A program made the translations under genes and the position numbers. Under the pieces are notes generated by a model that was given only the letters and a program-made list of their open reading frames with translations, had not been told where the DNA came from and did no database searches. DNA of 64,000 bases from Aestuariirhabdus sp049985285 (GTDB lineage: Bacteria > Pseudomonadota > Gammaproteobacteria > Pseudomonadales > Aestuariirhabdaceae). Below are positions 1 through 8,986 of the stretch, in pieces. Position 1 is the stretch's first letter. Each line of letters opens with the position of its first letter. The stretch lies in contig NZ_JBNIEU010000003.1 of NCBI RefSeq assembly GCF_049985285.1, positions 1 through 64,000 on the forward strand, in the 5' to 3' direction.

Positions 1-60
1 ACCTCTTAGCGCCGATGGTAGTGTGGAGTTTCTCCATGTGAGAGTAGGTCATCGTCAGGC
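1..60 (+). rRNA. rrf: 5S ribosomal RNA, 3' part
   Basis: The first 60 bases match the 3' half of a bacterial 5S rRNA: the segment GCGCCGATGGTAGTGT, a short GGAG/CTCC stem and GAGAGTAGG are all in the order seen in Escherichia coli 5S. The 5' half lies outside the window. A T-rich hairpin follows at once, so this is the end of an rRNA operon. The exact last base is uncertain by one or two positions. Confidence 0.93.
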
Positions 61-70
61 TTTTATTCGA

Positions 71-104
71 AACCCCGATCTGGAAACAGGTCGGGGTTTT
101 TTTA
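71..104 (+). terminator. Rho-independent terminator of the rRNA operon
   Basis: A 10-bp stem (AACCCCGATC with GGTCGGGGTT, one G-U pair) closes a small loop and runs into eight or more T residues. It sits ten bases after the 5S rRNA end. Confidence 0.9.
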
Positions 105-125
105 TGGTCCTTGGTTTATACACTT

Positions 126-173
126 AATCCCAGAATCCCAGAATCCCAGAATCCCGGAATCCCAGAATCCCAG
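126..173. repeat. Six tandem copies of an 8-bp unit
   Basis: The unit AATCCCAG is repeated six times head to tail; only the fourth copy differs (AATCCCGG). There are no spacers, so it is not a CRISPR array. It looks like a slippage-prone simple repeat. Confidence 0.95.
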
Positions 174-331
174 CACTTCAGTATCCCCGCGTTGAACTAC
201 TGTGGGGGGTGTCCACGGAAGGTACCATCGCCACTTACCAAGGATTAGAACAAGTACTGTAGAAGTGATTGGAGTGCTGCTGCGGTGTATGTAGACCGCT
301 TGGTATCAGCACCCTATAGGGAGGTGTGGCT

Positions 332-418
332 ATGGACGCTGGGAATAATGCCGACAGAAGCAAAGGGCGTGGGGTAGGGTGTCACAGAGATGTGGGCGCT
401 AAAGACGATACGGTTTGA
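332..418 (+). CDS. Possible 28-residue small protein
   Basis: An ATG follows a strong Shine-Dalgarno sequence (AGGGAGGTG, about six bases upstream), and the 28-codon frame ends eight bases before a hairpin with a T-rich tail. The peptide is hydrophilic, rich in Gly, Asp and Arg, with one Cys and no membrane segment. I do not recognise it. The case rests only on the signal order ribosome site, ORF, terminator; a chance ORF is a real alternative. Confidence 0.25.
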   Translation: MDAGNNADRSKGRGVGCHRDVGAKDDTV

Positions 419-425
419 TGACTTA

Positions 426-455
426 GGGGCCTACACCAGGCCCCGCGTTCTTTTT
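426..455 (+). terminator. Hairpin with T-rich tail, possible terminator
   Basis: GGGGCC and GGCCCC pair around a 7-base loop, followed on the + strand by GCGTTCTTTTT. On the - strand it lies about 15 bases beyond the acyltransferase stop codon but lacks a T-run in that direction, so it would work best for + strand transcription. Confidence 0.5.
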
Positions 456-459
456 CCTG

Positions 460-1413
460 TCAGTAAAGTTTTGGCTCTCCTTCGGGGCGGTGCTTGAACC
501 GACGGTGTTGCCACAGGTTCTGCTCCGGATGTTGGCGGATAAAGTCTTCAATAAGCTGGTTTACCCGCAGGGTATCTCCCTCAAGATCCCCTGAGGGAAA
601 GTGCTTCAGGGGCGGGCAAAACTCAAGTACGTAGTGGCCATTTTCATCGCGATAGTAGTGAATCATGGCGGCGGATGCTCCCGTTTGCTGTGCGTAATCT
701 GAAGTGACCGGGATGGTCGCTGCGGGTATGCCAAAAAAAGGAACCCAGATGCTCCGCTTTCTGCCCATATCCTGGTCTGGAAGTATGATTCCGACCTCTC
801 CCTGACGGACGAAGTTGAGCATCGCTTTAACTTGTTTTCTTGGAATGAAACGGCCTAGTGTCCTACGGCGCATAACGCCCGTCAGGTATTCGTAAAGCGG
901 GTTATCATGAACTCGGTAAAGGATGTTATACGCCACCCCAGAGACGCCCGCTAAGCGTGCGATTGCCTCGACACAGGTCATATGCACACCAAATAAAATG
1001 ACCCCTTGTCCGCTCTCAAGAAGTGGCCTGATGTGCTCTTCATATCCTGATACCCGGCTTATGCGCTGTAGGCGCTTCAGGCTACACCACCAGATAAGGC
1101 CTGGCTCCAGTAGCGCAAAGCCAAGTGCCTCATAGTTTTTCAGAATAAGTTGTTTTTGTTCTGCTTCATTGAGCTCTGGAAAACAGAGCCTGATGTTGGT
1201 TTCTGTTATCCGCAGCCGGCTCCCACCGATGCGGTAGAAAAGGCGCCCTATTTTTTTGCCTAGCCAGATCAATACCGGTAGTGGAAGCCGTCCGACAATA
1301 AACAGAAGGGTAAAGAGCAGCCAAACTCCCCAGTATTGGGGCAATAGAAATCGCCACTGGAAGCGATAGCTGTGGAGGTAGTCTTGGGTTGTTGTACTGT
1401 TGTTCGTTACCAC
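460..1413 (-). CDS. Lipid A biosynthesis acyltransferase, LpxL/LpxM type
   Basis: This 317-residue protein belongs to the lysophospholipid-acyltransferase family that transfers a second fatty acyl chain from acyl-ACP to lipid A at the inner membrane. A hydrophobic anchor lies at about residues 28-50. The catalytic HX4E pair is H144 and E149, and the family's DQD motif is at 213-215. The start is a GTG with AGAGG about eight bases upstream. Length is typical. Which member it is (LpxL, LpxM or LpxP) cannot be decided from motifs alone. It stands alone, divergent from the chemoreceptor gene. Confidence 0.87.
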   Translation of the reverse strand: MVTNNSTTTQDYLHSYRFQWRFLLPQYWGVWLLFTLLFIVGRLPLPVLIWLGKKIGRLFYRIGGSRLRITETNIRLCFPELNEAEQKQLILKNYEALGFALLEPGLIWWCSLKRLQRISRVSGYEEHIRPLLESGQGVILFGVHMTCVEAIARLAGVSGVAYNILYRVHDNPLYEYLTGVMRRRTLGRFIPRKQVKAMLNFVRQGEVGIILPDQDMGRKRSIWVPFFGIPAATIPVTSDYAQQTGASAAMIHYYRDENGHYVLEFCPPLKHFPSGDLEGDTLRVNQLIEDFIRQHPEQNLWQHRRFKHRPEGEPKLY

Positions 1414-1498
1414 TCAAAGGGCCTCTTGGTCATGGGGGGCGTTTGACCTTGGCGGCTGTTTCAGTTTTCGCCAGGGCCAACGTAATTGATCTATAGTA

Positions 1499-1525
1499 TC
1501 AAGAAACCTTGGGTTTAGCCGTTAA
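1499..1525 (+). promoter_or_regulatory. FliA (sigma-28)-type promoter of the chemoreceptor gene
   Basis: TCAAGAAA, an 11-base spacer and GCCGTTAA match the flagellar sigma-28 layout (TAAAGTTT-N11-GCCGATAA). The spacer length is exact and the -10 has one mismatch. It lies 50 bases before the ATG of a methyl-accepting chemotaxis gene, the class of gene FliA usually drives. Confidence 0.65.
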
Positions 1526-1575
1526 CCCCTGACGGGCTTGTATACAGCTTTATCTAAGGGGATCGAGGATCTACG

Positions 1576-3246
1576 ATGAGTATTAAAGCGAGAATATTAC
1601 TTTTAACCACTGTACCTTTGCTGCTGATTACGCTGATCGTGATGGTGGTGACCAGCTGGCGTTTGCAGTTGCTCGAAACGCACGAGGTGGAAAGCTTTCG
1701 GTCGGAGATCATGGCCAGTAAACAGGTCGAGTTGAAAAATTACATGGATATGACGCTTACCGCCATCAAGCCCTACTATGAGGCGGATGATGAGGAGGGG
1801 GCCAAGGAGGTGATCCGGCGATTAAGGTTCGCAGAGGACCAGTCCGGTTATATTTTTGGCTACAACTATGACGGTATCAATGTGGTTATGGGCCCCAACC
1901 CCAGTCTTGAGGGTAAAGACCTATCAAACCTCAAAGACGCCAATGGACAGTATCTGATTAAAGACCTGATTGCGATTGCCAAGCGGGGTGGGGATTTCTA
2001 TACCTATCTGTGGCCAAAGCCCGGTAGTGAGGAGACAGAGCCTAAATTGAGCTATGCAATTGGGCTCGATAAGTGGAAATGGATGCTGGGCACTGGCTTC
2101 TATATTGGTGATGTAGAGCGGCTGGTTGCACAGCAGCGTGCCAATTTTGAGGCCAGCCTGAAAACCACCCTTGGCTGGCTATTTGGGGCGGCTCTTATAA
2201 CGGCTCTTCTTGTTATCGCGGTCAGTCTCATCATGGTGCGGCAGACCGTCGCAAAGATCACCGCTTCGGTCCAGGTGATGGAGGATATAGCCGAGGGGGA
2301 TGGAGACCTCACCCGCCGGCTGAGCGTCGATGGCAATACGGAGATGGATAAGCTAGCCGGTGCGTTCAACCGATTTGCCGACAAGATACACGATATCATG
2401 TGCCAGGTGACGGATGTGACCGAGCAGCTTTCGACGGCCTCCAATGAGATCAGTTCACAGAGTCGGCAGCAAAGTGACGCTATGGCCTCACAGCACGCCG
2501 AAGTTGAGCAGGTGGCAACGGCCATGAACGAGATGAGCGCCACCGCACAGGAGGTCGCCTCAAGTGCCAGTGAGGGAGCCGGTGCTGCCAACCAGGCGCA
2601 TCAGGAGTCGGTCGCAGGGCAGCAGGTGCTGAATGCTACCATCTCCTCCATTCGCTCACTCGATGAGCTCCTCGATGAGGCCGCCGGTGTGATCAAGACC
2701 CTTGAAACCGAGACCGAGAACATCGGTTCGGTACTGGGCGTGATCGGTGGGATAGCCGAGCAGACCAACCTGCTGGCACTTAACGCGGCTATCGAGGCGG
2801 CCCGTGCCGGTGAACAGGGTAGAGGCTTTGCTGTGGTGGCCGATGAGGTGCGAACCTTGGCCAGTCGCACACAGGACAGTACTGCTGAGATTCAGGAGAT
2901 GATCAACCGCTTGCAGCAGGAGGCTGCGCGTGCGGTGACCGTCATGACTGCCAGTCGAGAGCAGAGTAACAAGTCGGTTGAACAGGCGATCCAGGCAGGC
3001 GAGTCTTTGCAGTCGATAGTTGATTCCATCAACACCATTAACGATATGACCACCCAGATCGCCAGTGCCGCTGAGGAGCAGACAGCGGTTGCCGATGAGA
3101 TCAATGGGAATGTTACCCGTATCTCCGATATCAGCAGCCAGACTACCGCCGGGTTGGAGGAGACTGCCAGCGGGGCCGTCACTATTCGTAGTTTGGGTTC
3201 CACCTTGCAGTCCCTCGTCAGCCAGTTCAAGGTGAAACGTTCGTAG
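1576..3246 (+). CDS. Methyl-accepting chemotaxis protein with single Cache domain
   Basis: This 556-residue chemoreceptor senses a small molecule in the periplasm and controls CheA. It has a transmembrane helix at about 7-29, a periplasmic single-Cache (sCache_2-like) domain with the conserved YIFGYNYDG and WKWMLGTGFYIGDVE patches up to about 185, a second transmembrane helix at about 198-218, a HAMP linker, and a long cytoplasmic coiled coil. The coiled coil carries the near-invariant hairpin tip (IAEQTNLLALNAAIEAARAG). The ATG follows GAGGAT at good spacing. The ligand cannot be read from sequence; related sCache_2 receptors often bind small carboxylates. A FliA-type promoter lies upstream. 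Confidence 0.93.
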   Translation: MSIKARILLLTTVPLLLITLIVMVVTSWRLQLLETHEVESFRSEIMASKQVELKNYMDMTLTAIKPYYEADDEEGAKEVIRRLRFAEDQSGYIFGYNYDGINVVMGPNPSLEGKDLSNLKDANGQYLIKDLIAIAKRGGDFYTYLWPKPGSEETEPKLSYAIGLDKWKWMLGTGFYIGDVERLVAQQRANFEASLKTTLGWLFGAALITALLVIAVSLIMVRQTVAKITASVQVMEDIAEGDGDLTRRLSVDGNTEMDKLAGAFNRFADKIHDIMCQVTDVTEQLSTASNEISSQSRQQSDAMASQHAEVEQVATAMNEMSATAQEVASSASEGAGAANQAHQESVAGQQVLNATISSIRSLDELLDEAAGVIKTLETETENIGSVLGVIGGIAEQTNLLALNAAIEAARAGEQGRGFAVVADEVRTLASRTQDSTAEIQEMINRLQQEAARAVTVMTASREQSNKSVEQAIQAGESLQSIVDSINTINDMTTQIASAAEEQTAVADEINGNVTRISDISSQTTAGLEETASGAVTIRSLGSTLQSLVSQFKVKRS

Positions 3247-3273
3247 GGCCTGCGGCCATGGGAGGAGAGGAGC

Positions 3274-3792
3274 GTGGCCCTAAAACGGAGATTGGCCACC
3301 TTAAAAATGGCTTGGCTATTCTGGGTGACGGGTGCACTGTTTGCCCAGTCTGGTCAAGCTGAGGTTTACCGTTGTGTCGATGCGGATGGGGTACGCTATG
3401 CGGACCAGCCCTGCGGGCCCAATGCTGAAGCGTTGATTCTTCCCCAGATTCAGGCGAGTGATCCGGTTTCTCCTCCGGCCTACACTACCGGTGTAGCTCC
3501 TCGGCGCGACCCTCCAGAGCGGGTCAATCGGCCCACCAGAGCTCCGGAGCGGCCCGATTACTGTCCCGATGTTCATGAGATTACCACTGCGATTCGGCTG
3601 GGCAGGATAAAACTCTGCATGACCAAAGAGCAGGTGTTGGCCGCCAATCGACGTTCGGAGCCTTCACGACAGAGTTACTGGAATGATCAGGGTGACCTGT
3701 TCGAACTTTGGTACTACGGGGCTCGACCGGAGGACTGGCCCCGCGAGATACGCTTTAAAAATGGGGTGGTTAGAAGTTTTGGAGAGTTCTGA
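3274..3792 (+). CDS. DUF4124-domain exported protein
   Basis: This 172-residue protein has an N-terminal signal peptide (cleavage near QAEVYRC) followed at once by a DUF4124-type module (VYRCVDADGVRYADQPC). Such modules are found in envelope proteins of Gammaproteobacteria; their function is unknown. A Pro/Arg-rich linker and a C-terminal domain with four further aromatic-rich strands follow. The GTG start is chosen because GGAGGAGAGG lies just upstream; an ATG 33 bases later has no such site. The gene follows the chemoreceptor by 27 bases and could be co-transcribed. Confidence 0.72.
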   Translation: MALKRRLATLKMAWLFWVTGALFAQSGQAEVYRCVDADGVRYADQPCGPNAEALILPQIQASDPVSPPAYTTGVAPRRDPPERVNRPTRAPERPDYCPDVHEITTAIRLGRIKLCMTKEQVLAANRRSEPSRQSYWNDQGDLFELWYYGARPEDWPREIRFKNGVVRSFGEF

Positions 3793-3819
3793 CCACCCGC
3801 AAATCAGCCCGATAGGCGG

Positions 3820-4734
3820 CTAGCGCGATCTGTTATCCGCGAGCTGCGTCAGTTGCCGATCCTTTTCTTCCCATAAACCGTTCACCCACAATTGGAACTG
3901 TTCTCGATAGGCCTCGTCGTTGAGGTAGTCACCGCCGCGAAACTTCTGCGGTATCGGTTGCTGATCCACCCGGACAACGACATGATTTACCCTGCCGCAA
4001 AGGAAGTCCCAGTAGGTCGGGCGTCGGGCTTCGGGGCTGTCTGCGTAAAAAATGGTCACATTGAGCAGTGTGTCGAGTTGTTCACCCATGGCTCCGAGGA
4101 CAAACCCGATGCCGCCAGCTTTGGGCCGCAGCAGGTGCTTGAATGGGGACTGTTGTTTGCTGTGCTTGGCCGGAGTGAAGCGAGTGCCTTCTAGAAAGTT
4201 AAATACAGCGACCGGTGTGTGTTTGAACTTCTCACAGGCTTTTCTTGTTGTTTCCAGATCCTGGCCACGTTTTTCCGGATGTTTTAGCAGGTACTCCTTG
4301 GTGTAGCGTTTCATAAAAGGGAAATCCAGCGCCCACCAGGCGAGACCGATCACGGGCACCCAGATCAGTTGCTGCTTGAGAAAAAATTTCAACATTGGGA
4401 TACGGCGATTCAGCAGATGCTGCAATATCGTGATATCGGCCCAGGACTGGTGGTTGCTCGTCACCAGGTACCATGAGCCATTGTTCAGGCTCGTGGGCAT
4501 TTCAACGTCCCACTGCATGCGTTGGGTGAGGTGCATCCAGCCGCTGTTGATGCTGATCCAGAGTTCGGCGATCAATATACCTGCTCGAGTACAGAGAACT
4601 CGCCAGGGTGCGATAGGGACCAGTAATTTCAATAGGGCAACACTGATTAGCAAGGGGACCAACATCAGGGTATTGGTAACCAGAATCAGTGCAGCGATAA
4701 GGCCGCGCAGGGATGAGGGCAAGAAAGACAGCAT
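3820..4734 (-). CDS. 1-acylglycerol-3-phosphate acyltransferase-like protein (YihG type)
   Basis: This 304-residue PlsC-fold membrane acyltransferase carries the catalytic NHX4D block (NHQSWADI), the FLEGTR substrate block and a C-terminal hydrophilic tail, as in the YihG branch. Two hydrophobic segments cover about residues 7-45. The family moves acyl chains to lysophosphatidic acid or related lipids at the inner membrane. It lies 45 bases downstream of pta on the same strand and probably shares its transcript. The exact acceptor lipid is unknown. Confidence 0.8.
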   Translation of the reverse strand: MLSFLPSSLRGLIAALILVTNTLMLVPLLISVALLKLLVPIAPWRVLCTRAGILIAELWISINSGWMHLTQRMQWDVEMPTSLNNGSWYLVTSNHQSWADITILQHLLNRRIPMLKFFLKQQLIWVPVIGLAWWALDFPFMKRYTKEYLLKHPEKRGQDLETTRKACEKFKHTPVAVFNFLEGTRFTPAKHSKQQSPFKHLLRPKAGGIGFVLGAMGEQLDTLLNVTIFYADSPEARRPTYWDFLCGRVNHVVVRVDQQPIPQKFRGGDYLNDEAYREQFQLWVNGLWEEKDRQLTQLADNRSR

Positions 4735-4779
4735 AATGATCCGTTTAATCGTCGTGTTTGTTGTGATTTTGCGGTGTCG

Positions 4780-6882
4780 TTAGTCCTTGCCCTGCTCTGC
4801 CTGAACGGCGGTAAGGGCAATGGTGTAGACGATATCATCAACCAGTGCGCCGCGGGAGAGGTCGTTAACGGGTTTTCGTAGTCCCTGCAGCATGGGGCCC
4901 ACGCTAATAACATCGGCGCTTCGTTGTACGGCTTTGTAGGTGGTGTTGCCTGTGTTGAGATCGGGAAAGATAAACACCGTGGCGCGGCCCGCAACGGGAC
5001 TGTTAGGGGCTTTACTGCGTGCAACACTTTCAATAGCGGCAGCATCGTATTGCAGTGGCCCGTCGATGAGCAGGTCGGGGCGTTTGCTGCGGGCCAGTTC
5101 CGTCGCCTTGCGCACCTTTTCAACATCGACCCCGGTACCCGAGGTGCCTGTGCTGTAGCTAATCATTGCAACACGGGGAGGGATGCCAAAGGCTTCGGCG
5201 GAATCGGCACTTTGTACCGCGATGTCCGCCAGCTCCTCCGCGCTGGGGTCCGGGTTGACCGCGCAATCTCCGTAGACCAGTACCTGGTCGGGCAACAACA
5301 TAAAAAATATCGAGGATACAATTTTTGTATCCGGCCGTGTTTTTATCAACTGGAACGCAGGGCGAATCGTGTTGGCAGTGGTGTGCACGGCACCTGATAC
5401 CAGCCCGTCGACCTCATCGAGAGCCAGCATCATGGTGCCCAGCACTACATTATCCTCGAGCTGGGATTCCGCCATCGGGGCGTTCAGTCCCTTGTTTTTG
5501 CGGAGCTCCACCATCGACTCAATGTAGTTACCGCGCACGCTGTCCGGATCCATTATGACCAGATCCTCGGGCAGAGTGAGTCCGCAGCCTTCTGCGACCC
5601 TGTGGATCTCCTCCTCTTTGCCGAGCAGGATGCAGTGGGCAATGCCCCGATGGTGGCAGATGGCTGCCGCCTGAATGGTTCGTGGTTCGTTGCCTTCGGG
5701 GAGTACGATGCGCTTTTTCGCCTGATGGGCCTTCTGTACCAGCAGGTAACGGAAGGCAGGCGGTGAAAGGCGCGGTTCACTGCTAAGCCCGCAGCGCTCC
5801 TTTAGCCATTCGGCGTTGATACACGAAGCCACCGAGTCCATCACTTTTTCAATGCGCTCTTCATCGTCTACAGGCACTTCGGTGTTCATTCGATCAAGCT
5901 TGGTGGCGGTGTTATAGGAGTTGGTCTCGATCAGCATCACCGGCAGGCCGCTGCTTTGCACCGCTTTTTTGCACAGGTCCATAATTGAGTCAGCAGGCAT
6001 GATGCCGTTGGTCAGCAGTAGGCCCGCCAGGGGAACACCGTTGAGCGACGCTAGCGAGGCCGCGAGAATAATGTCATCGCGATCACCCGGGGTAATAATT
6101 AGAGCTCCGGGTTTGAGCAGATGAGTGATGTTGGCGGCTGTGCGTGCACAGAGAACACGGGAGGTTACTCGTCGCTGCGCGATATCGCCTTGGTAAATAA
6201 CCCGTGCATTAAGTAGCTGTGCGACATCCTTGGTTCGTGGCGAGGAGAGCGAGTCATCCCAGGGAATGTAGCCGATAGGCAGCACGGGCTTTTTGCGAAA
6301 AGCATCCAGCTTACGGATTTCACCGGGCTTGCCTGGAGCGTGATAATCAAAGGCTTCCCGGGACATTTTGTTGATGATGTAGCCCAAGACGCGTTTTTTG
6401 CTAACGCCGCCAAAGCTATCGCTGATGATCTCAAGTTTGTCGGCCACCATGTCGAGAGAATCCTCGTTGGAGGCGGACACCAGGATTACCTCTGCCCCCA
6501 GTGTCTTGGCAATATCGGCATTGAGTCGGGTAACGTAGGGTGCCTGGCGAGTCGGAACCAGGCCTTCAACGATGACGACATCTGCATCGCCTGCACTTTG
6601 CTGGAACAGGCCAACGATCTGCTCCATCAAAATATCCCGTTTGTGGTCACCCAGCAGGTCCTCGACCCGCTCCAGAGTAATAGGGTTGGGAGGGTTGAGC
6701 CCCATCACCTGATGGATTAACAGTGTTGACCGTTCAGGTCCGGAGTCCGAGGCGTGTTGTTGGGCGATGGGTTTGCAAAAAGCGACTCGCAACCCCACAT
6801 TGTCCAGCGCCCGCACAAGGCCCAGTGATACCGAGGTCAAACCCACACCGAAACTGGTGGGTGCAATAAAGAAAGTATGCAT
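4780..6882 (-). CDS. pta: Phosphate acetyltransferase
   Basis: This 700-residue enzyme interconverts acetyl-CoA and acetyl phosphate. It is the long, three-part form: an N-terminal BioD-like P-loop-fold region (TSFGVGLTSVSLGLVRAL), a central DRTGG regulatory domain, and the C-terminal PTA_PTB catalytic domain (about 380-695), with the STGTSGTG stretch and the GPLQYDAA block. It is 26 bases downstream of ackA on the same strand, so the two form the usual acetate-overflow operon. The ribosome-binding site is weak, which may indicate coupling to ackA. Confidence 0.97.
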   Translation of the reverse strand: MHTFFIAPTSFGVGLTSVSLGLVRALDNVGLRVAFCKPIAQQHASDSGPERSTLLIHQVMGLNPPNPITLERVEDLLGDHKRDILMEQIVGLFQQSAGDADVVIVEGLVPTRQAPYVTRLNADIAKTLGAEVILVSASNEDSLDMVADKLEIISDSFGGVSKKRVLGYIINKMSREAFDYHAPGKPGEIRKLDAFRKKPVLPIGYIPWDDSLSSPRTKDVAQLLNARVIYQGDIAQRRVTSRVLCARTAANITHLLKPGALIITPGDRDDIILAASLASLNGVPLAGLLLTNGIMPADSIMDLCKKAVQSSGLPVMLIETNSYNTATKLDRMNTEVPVDDEERIEKVMDSVASCINAEWLKERCGLSSEPRLSPPAFRYLLVQKAHQAKKRIVLPEGNEPRTIQAAAICHHRGIAHCILLGKEEEIHRVAEGCGLTLPEDLVIMDPDSVRGNYIESMVELRKNKGLNAPMAESQLEDNVVLGTMMLALDEVDGLVSGAVHTTANTIRPAFQLIKTRPDTKIVSSIFFMLLPDQVLVYGDCAVNPDPSAEELADIAVQSADSAEAFGIPPRVAMISYSTGTSGTGVDVEKVRKATELARSKRPDLLIDGPLQYDAAAIESVARSKAPNSPVAGRATVFIFPDLNTGNTTYKAVQRSADVISVGPMLQGLRKPVNDLSRGALVDDIVYTIALTAVQAEQGKD

Positions 6883-6908
6883 GGAGATTGGGTTCCCTGT
6901 GATCTCGA

Positions 6909-8132
6909 TTAGTGTCTAACGGCAGGCTTGCCTGTGGGTGGATTCGTCACCAGATCGTACGTGTCGCGGGCGATCATCAGCTCTTCGTTGGTGTTGATGA
7001 CAAACACCGCCGGAGAGTCACTATCATCGCTGATACGACCGCCGTGTTCGCTGCCGTTGTTGTGGTTACGCTCGGTATTGAGTCTGACGCCAAGAATCGA
7101 TAGTCGCTCGCAGGTCGCTTGACGGATGCGAGATGAGTTTTCGCCGATGCCCCCGGTAAATACCAACCCATCAAGGCGCCCCAAACTGGTGGCTAAACCA
7201 GCCAGCTGCCGGGCGAGCATGAATACGTAGATATTGATGGCCAGGCGCGCGCGCTCGTGCCCCTCGGCTTCGGCCTGTTCAAGGGTACGCATATCGTTGC
7301 TAAGGCCTGAGATACCCAGCAGACCACTCTCTTTGTTGAGCATGCGTGATGTTTGTTGCAGCGTATAGCCACACTCACTGGCCAAAAAATCGTATAAATT
7401 GGGGTCTACGTTGCCGCTGCGGGTTCCCATCACCAGCCCCTCCAGAGGGGTCAGCCCCATGGTGGTGTCCACGCTTGCGCCGTTGCGGATAGCGGCGGCG
7501 CTGCTGCCGTTACCCAGGTGGGCGCAAAGCAGTGCGTTATTGCCCTGTGGTAACGCCATGCGCTGGATCGCTTGCTGGCTCACGTAGCGGTAGCTGGTGC
7601 CGTGAAAGCCATAGCGTCGCACGGCGTGTTGCTGGTAAAGCTCGTAGGGGATCGCGTAAAGGTACGCTTCGGCGGGCATGCTTTGGTGGAACGAGGTGTC
7701 AAACACCGCGACATGGGGGCGCCCAGGGAAGTGCTGTCTGGCCACCTCGATACCGACCAGATTGGCGGGGTTGTGCAGCGGTGCCAGGCGCTGGCAATCG
7801 CGGATGGCGTCGACCACATGTTGGTCAATAAGGGTCGAAGCCTTGAACGCCTCGCCACCATGCACAACCCGGTGGCCGATGGCCCCGATGCTATCCTCTA
7901 GATCCAGCTTCCTGAGCAGGCTGACGATATGGGCGCAGGCTTGTTGGTGATCTGCGTCGGGGAGTGTTTGTGTGTGCTGATTCCCGTCGAGGGTATAGCG
8001 AATTGACGGTTGGCTATCCCCAAGCCGTTCGGCAAGGCCGCTGATCTTCTGTTGGCCCGAGGCTGGGTCTATCAGGGCAAACTTCAGCGAGGAGCTACCG
8101 CAGTTCAAAACCAGTACGTTGTGTTGAGTCAT
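6909..8132 (-). CDS. ackA: Acetate kinase
   Basis: This enzyme makes ATP and acetate from acetyl phosphate and ADP. The N-terminal phosphate-binding motif (VLVLNCGSSSLKF) and the C-terminal GGIGENSS motif are intact. The frame is open for 29 more codons upstream, but the family begins just before VLVLNCGSS, so the ATG at 8132 is chosen, giving 407 residues, a normal length. Upstream (8133-8373) there is a TATAAT on the - strand at 8297-8302, without a convincing -35. It leads the operon ackA-pta-acyltransferase. Confidence 0.96.
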   Translation of the reverse strand: MTQHNVLVLNCGSSSLKFALIDPASGQQKISGLAERLGDSQPSIRYTLDGNQHTQTLPDADHQQACAHIVSLLRKLDLEDSIGAIGHRVVHGGEAFKASTLIDQHVVDAIRDCQRLAPLHNPANLVGIEVARQHFPGRPHVAVFDTSFHQSMPAEAYLYAIPYELYQQHAVRRYGFHGTSYRYVSQQAIQRMALPQGNNALLCAHLGNGSSAAAIRNGASVDTTMGLTPLEGLVMGTRSGNVDPNLYDFLASECGYTLQQTSRMLNKESGLLGISGLSNDMRTLEQAEAEGHERARLAINIYVFMLARQLAGLATSLGRLDGLVFTGGIGENSSRIRQATCERLSILGVRLNTERNHNNGSEHGGRISDDSDSPAVFVINTNEELMIARDTYDLVTNPPTGKPAVRH

Positions 8133-8373
8133 AGTGTCCGCTGTGAGTGGTGCCGGTCGAGTCATTATATATCGTATTCGAGCCATGGCTCTGCAATCGA
8201 TGCTCGGTTCTGGCTGCAATGCCCGGAGCTTCGCGCAGCTATCTGTTGATTTAGGTCGCCCATCGCTGGATGGACTGGCGTTATCGAGAACAGCGGATTA
8301 TACGGGTTATTTAGCGAATTTCGCGACTCAATCGAACCCAAAATTCTGTTTTTAGCCGTTTTTCTATGGGGTT

Positions 8374-8976
8374 CTAGTTTGCCAGCAGGGGTTGGAGCAC
8401 GGGCCAGACACGATCCAGAATCAACGGTTGAGCATCGCTGGTGGGATGAAGCTGATCCGCTTGCATATACTGGGGCTGCTGGACAATGTCGATAAGGAAA
8501 AACGGGACCAGCGGAATGTCGTGCTCGTTGGCGATATCCGAGAAACTTTGTTGGAATAGGCGGGTGTAGGTGGCTCCGTAATTGGGCGGTAGCAGCATTT
8601 CAAACAGAACCGGGTTGGCTCCGGCCTCCTTGACCCGCTCCACAATGGTCGAGAGGTTGCTACGCATCGTCCTGATATCGCCTCCTCGCAACCCGTCATT
8701 GGCTCCCAGCTCAATTAGCACCCATTGCGGGCTGTGACGTTTGAGAGCGGATGGCAAGCGCTGTAGTCCTCCTGCCGAGGTTTCACCGCTGACGCTGGCG
8801 TTGACCACATTGATCGCAGAATTTTGTTGTTCAAGTTTCTTTTCCAGTAGACTGACCCAACCCTGGTCTGGTCGAATGCCGTAGGCGGCACTCAGACTAT
8901 CTCCCAGCACCAGTAGTGTTTCGGCGGAGGCCGAGGCGACGCGGCCCAGGCACAGTAGAAGAATTAATAACCCCAT
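8374..8976 (-). CDS. tesA: Periplasmic GDSL arylesterase/thioesterase (TesA)
   Basis: This 200-residue SGNH hydrolase has a signal peptide ending near ASA-ET, the nucleophile block LVLGDSLSAAYG, the GAND oxyanion block and the C-terminal D-x-x-H pair (DQLHP). TesA cleaves acyl esters and acyl-CoA-like thioesters in the periplasm. The ATG at 8976 is chosen because it starts the signal peptide; a CTG one codon upstream is possible. Divergence from ybbA is the standard arrangement, but here the two start codons are only ten bases apart, so each promoter must lie inside the other gene. Confidence 0.9.
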   Translation of the reverse strand: MGLLILLLCLGRVASASAETLLVLGDSLSAAYGIRPDQGWVSLLEKKLEQQNSAINVVNASVSGETSAGGLQRLPSALKRHSPQWVLIELGANDGLRGGDIRTMRSNLSTIVERVKEAGANPVLFEMLLPPNYGATYTRLFQQSFSDIANEHDIPLVPFFLIDIVQQPQYMQADQLHPTSDAQPLILDRVWPVLQPLLAN

Positions 8977-8986
8977 CAGGAGTCTT

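Larger units (their letters stand above)
105..459. other. Intergenic stretch after the rRNA operon
   Basis: About 355 bases lie between the rRNA terminator and the acyltransferase gene. They hold an 8-bp tandem repeat (126-173), a 28-codon ORF with a good Shine-Dalgarno sequence (332-418) and a hairpin followed by a T-rich run (426-455). I see nothing recognisable between 174 and 331. Confidence 0.6.

Noticed and set aside
126..173. CRISPR array
   Set aside because: Units are 8 bp, directly adjacent and without spacers; no cas genes in the window.
2100..2591. 163-codon - strand ORF inside the chemoreceptor gene
   Set aside because: Antisense shadow of a well-supported gene; composition is Ser/Ala-rich with no domain and no ribosome site.
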